Source: Roseovarius sp. (GTDB lineage Bacteria > Pseudomonadota > Alphaproteobacteria > Rhodobacterales > Rhodobacteraceae). From it: a stretch of DNA of 6,387 bases. The notes under the pieces are model-generated. The model searched no databases, was not told the origin of the DNA, and saw only the letters and a program-made list of their open reading frames with translations. Shown here one piece after another: positions 4,960 through 6,387 of the stretch (the stretch's first letter is position 1; each line of letters starts with the position of its first letter). The stretch lies in contig JALQUE010000235.1 in assembly GCA_023260815.1 (NCBI GenBank), forward strand, positions 1 to 6,387. Direction: 5' to 3'. The position numbers were made by a program, and so were the translations under genes.

Positions 4960-6027
4960 ATGAGAACGGGCTTTCGTGGCGCGTTTGTCATCTCCTGGTC
5001 GCAGACGGAAGTGGACGGCTTGGAAGCCGCCCCCTTGCACGCGCTTAATGTCGGGGCCGCCTGGTCCTGGCGCGGAGACGTCGTGCGAGTGGACGGCCCG
5101 AGCGAAGTGTTGCGGCTTGACAGGGCAAACGATGAAATTGACTGCCGCAGACGTGCGGCACGTCTGGTGCGCCGTCTTGTGGGCGCGGTAAAAAACCGCA
5201 CTGCAAATCTGAACGAGGTCGATATCAGCGATCCGCTGATCGATTCCGGCTTCGTGGTGAGCGACGGTGCGCAGAGCTATACGATCACGATGATCGAAGT
5301 CGGGGGCGGCGCGCCGCCCTTGTTGATGTTCGTGGACCGCATCCCACCCGCGCATACCGAGATGTGGGTTGTCCATCACACGATGGAAGGTCTGGATCAC
5401 CCATCGGGCACCGGCCCGGAAACGGGCGGTGTGATCTGCTTCACGCCGGGCACGCGGATCGAGACGCCCGAAGGCCCAAGGTGGGTCGAAGAGTTGCGCG
5501 AAGGCGACATGGTGCAGACCAAGGATGATGGCGCCCAGCCGATCGAATGGATCGGCAGCCGCCGGATGAGTGGCGCGCGCCTGTTCGCCATGCCGCATCT
5601 GCGCCCGATCCGCATCAGCGCCGGCGCGCTGGGCATCGACCGGCCCGAGGGTGAATTGCTGGTCTCGCCGGGGCACCGGATGTTGATCAAGGGGCGGGTG
5701 GCGCAGGCGCTGTTCAACACGCCCGAGGTGCTGGTGTCGGCCAGCGATCTGGTCAATAACCGCACCGTGGTGGTGGATGTGACCGCCCGCGAGGTGACAT
5801 ACATTCATCTGTTGTTGCCACGCCATCAGGTGATCTGGGCCAACGGCGTCGAGACCGAAAGCTTTCACCCCGCCAGCACGGCCTTGTCCACGCTGGGCGC
5901 GGCAGACAGAAAGCGCCTGTTGGAAAGAGAGCCGGAACTGGAATACCGGCCCGAAAGCTATGGTCGCTTTGCCCGCCGCAGCCTGAGCGCATCGGAGGCC
6001 GCGATCCTGCAGTACGAGGCGGCCTGA
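4960..6027 (+). CDS. Hint-domain (Hedgehog/intein-type) protein
   Basis: This 355-residue protein has two parts. Residues 1-155 are a conserved N-terminal region seen with this family in Roseobacter-type bacteria (FRGAFVISWSQTEVDGLEAAP); its role is unknown. Residues 158-305 form a Hint domain. It opens with C160 in ICFTPGTRIETPEG, the position of the self-cleaving nucleophile. A block-B-like SPGHR follows with H239. The end of the domain is YIHLLLPRHQVIWANGVETES, carrying H282 and H289. The usual intein ending of His-Asn plus Cys/Ser/Thr is absent, so splicing is unlikely. N-terminal thioester chemistry or simple autocleavage at C160 is possible but unproven. The last 50 residues are charged and helical (RKRLLEREPELEYRPESYG). 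No signal peptide is visible. AAGGCAGG at 4941-4948 is a somewhat distant ribosome site. The gene is probably transcribed alone, between an outer-membrane gene and rpsD. Confidence 0.88.
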   Translation: MRTGFRGAFVISWSQTEVDGLEAAPLHALNVGAAWSWRGDVVRVDGPSEVLRLDRANDEIDCRRRAARLVRRLVGAVKNRTANLNEVDISDPLIDSGFVVSDGAQSYTITMIEVGGGAPPLLMFVDRIPPAHTEMWVVHHTMEGLDHPSGTGPETGGVICFTPGTRIETPEGPRWVEELREGDMVQTKDDGAQPIEWIGSRRMSGARLFAMPHLRPIRISAGALGIDRPEGELLVSPGHRMLIKGRVAQALFNTPEVLVSASDLVNNRTVVVDVTAREVTYIHLLLPRHQVIWANGVETESFHPASTALSTLGAADRKRLLEREPELEYRPESYGRFARRSLSASEAAILQYEAA

Positions 6028-6038
6028 GCCGGGCCGCC
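6018..6038 (+). terminator. GC-only hairpin spanning the Hint gene stop codon
   Basis: GGCGGCC at 6018-6024 pairs perfectly with GGCCGCC at 6032-6038 around a 7-base loop that contains the TGA stop. The 7-base-pair all-GC stem is strong, but no T run follows. It may act as a 3'-end stabiliser or with Rho rather than as a classical intrinsic terminator. Confidence 0.4.
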
Positions 6039-6086
6039 CCCGGATTGGTGGGCGCTTGGATCGGTGGCTGCCCGGATTGGTGGGCA
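6039..6086. repeat. Three tandem 16-base repeats upstream of rpsD
   Basis: Units are CCCGGATTGGTGGGCG (6039-6054), CTTGGATCGGTGGCTG (6055-6070) and CCCGGATTGGTGGGCA (6071-6086). The outer two are identical over 15 bases and the middle one has diverged. The period is exact, and the array ends 7 bases before the -35 box of the rpsD promoter. That is where an activator or an upstream promoter contact would sit. Simple tandem duplication without function is the alternative. Confidence 0.8.
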
Positions 6087-6093
6087 TGGCGGG

Positions 6094-6121
6094 TTGACTC
6101 TGGGTCGGACGCGCGTATAAG
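6094..6121 (+). promoter_or_regulatory. rpsD promoter, sigma-70 type
   Basis: The -35 box is TTGACT (6094-6099) and the -10 box is TATAAG (6116-6121), with a 16-base spacer. The -10 is flanked by GCGCG and CGCGC, so the discriminator before the start site (near 6128) is GC-rich. In other bacteria such discriminators are typical of promoters repressed by ppGpp in the stringent response. This would fit a ribosomal protein gene, but here it is an inference. Confidence 0.75.
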
Positions 6122-6127
6122 CGCGCT

Positions 6128-6234
6128 TTCATTGGTGTTGGTGGCCCCCGCAAGGGGATGCCTGTCGGCCGCACGGATCTGATCCGGAACGCAGAGGACA
6201 ACGCCCTTCTGAACCGCAAAGAAGGAGATCAGCC
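6128..6234 (+). promoter_or_regulatory. rpsD 5' leader with two hairpins
   Basis: About 100 nucleotides separate the predicted start site from the GTG. CCCC (6146-6149) pairs with GGGG (6154-6157) around a GCAA tetraloop. GGC (6143-6145) and GCC (6160-6162) extend the stem across an AT bulge. CGGATC (6174-6179) and GATCCG (6181-6186) form a second inverted repeat with a single central base. The ribosome site AAGGAG (6222-6227) lies 7 bases before the start. S4 represses its own mRNA through structured leaders in E. coli and Bacillus, so this leader may do the same. I do not recognise it as a named motif. Confidence 0.5.
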
Positions 6235-6387
6235 GTGACCAAACGCACGTCTGCCAAGTACAAGATCGACCGCCGCATGGGCGAGAACATCTGGGGCCGC
6301 CCGAAGAGCCCGGTGAATCGCCGCGAGTATGGCCCCGGCCAGCACGGCCAGCGCCGCAAGGGCAAGCTGAGTGACTTCGGAACCCAG
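6235..6387 (+). CDS. rpsD: 30S ribosomal protein S4, 3'-truncated by the window edge
   Basis: S4 is a primary 16S rRNA-binding protein that nucleates assembly of the 30S subunit and helps maintain translational accuracy. Only the first 51 codons are inside the window; the family is about 205 residues long. The start is GTG 6235, supported by AAGGAG 7 bases upstream. It gives MTKRTSAKYKIDRRMGENIW, then GRPKSPVNRREYGPGQHGQRRKGKLSDFG, the very basic N-terminal arm typical of alphaproteobacterial S4. No Cys zinc-binding pattern is present in this part, so it is the zinc-independent type. It has its own promoter and leader, and is not embedded in the alpha ribosomal operon as in E. coli. The frame runs open to the window edge. 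Confidence 0.95.
   Translation, partial: MTKRTSAKYKIDRRMGENIWGRPKSPVNRREYGPGQHGQRRKGKLSDFGTQ

Noticed and set aside
4915..6219. Minus-strand open frame of 434 codons
   Set aside because: It is antisense to the clear Hint-domain gene and rich in His, Gln, Arg and Ala, with no domain.

Overview
The window looks like the chromosome of an alphaproteobacterium, most likely a member of the Rhodobacterales/Roseobacter group. The reasons are its high GC content, hisD followed directly by a UPF0262 gene and a low-molecular-weight phosphatase gene, a free-standing Hint-domain protein of the type common in that group, and an S4 N-terminus of alphaproteobacterial type. This assignment rests on recognising families by eye; no database was searched.

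All genes read on the + strand. Positions 1-2695 form a tight gene train: the 3' part of hisD (histidine biosynthesis), a UPF0262 gene, a low-molecular-weight phosphatase-like gene, an NTF2-fold 'ketosteroid isomerase-related' gene and a GNAT acetyltransferase gene. Gaps are 1 to 6 bases, with one 4-base ATGA overlap, so the five are probably co-transcribed.

Positions 2696-3104 hold no convincing gene. They contain a short hairpin after the GNAT stop codon, an 11-base tandem repeat, the first copy of a 36-base repeat and a GC-poorer tract. Next comes a lower-GC gene for a small lipoprotein of unknown family (3105-3785). A second copy of the 36-base repeat (3814-3849) lies just beyond its stop. 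The repeat pair brackets the lipoprotein gene and its upstream tract and suggests an acquired or mobile segment.

Positions 3943-4872 encode an outer-membrane beta-barrel related to the lipid A 3'-O-deacylase LpxR, and 4960-6027 a Hint-domain protein. The window ends with rpsD (ribosomal protein S4, first 51 codons). It is preceded by three 16-base tandem repeats, a good sigma-70-type promoter with a GC-rich discriminator, and a roughly 100-nucleotide leader with two hairpins, one capped by a GCAA tetraloop.

I found no tRNA, rRNA, CRISPR array or intact insertion sequence. The best candidates for something undescribed are the repeat-bracketed lipoprotein segment, the rpsD leader and upstream repeats, and the divergent LpxR-like barrel.
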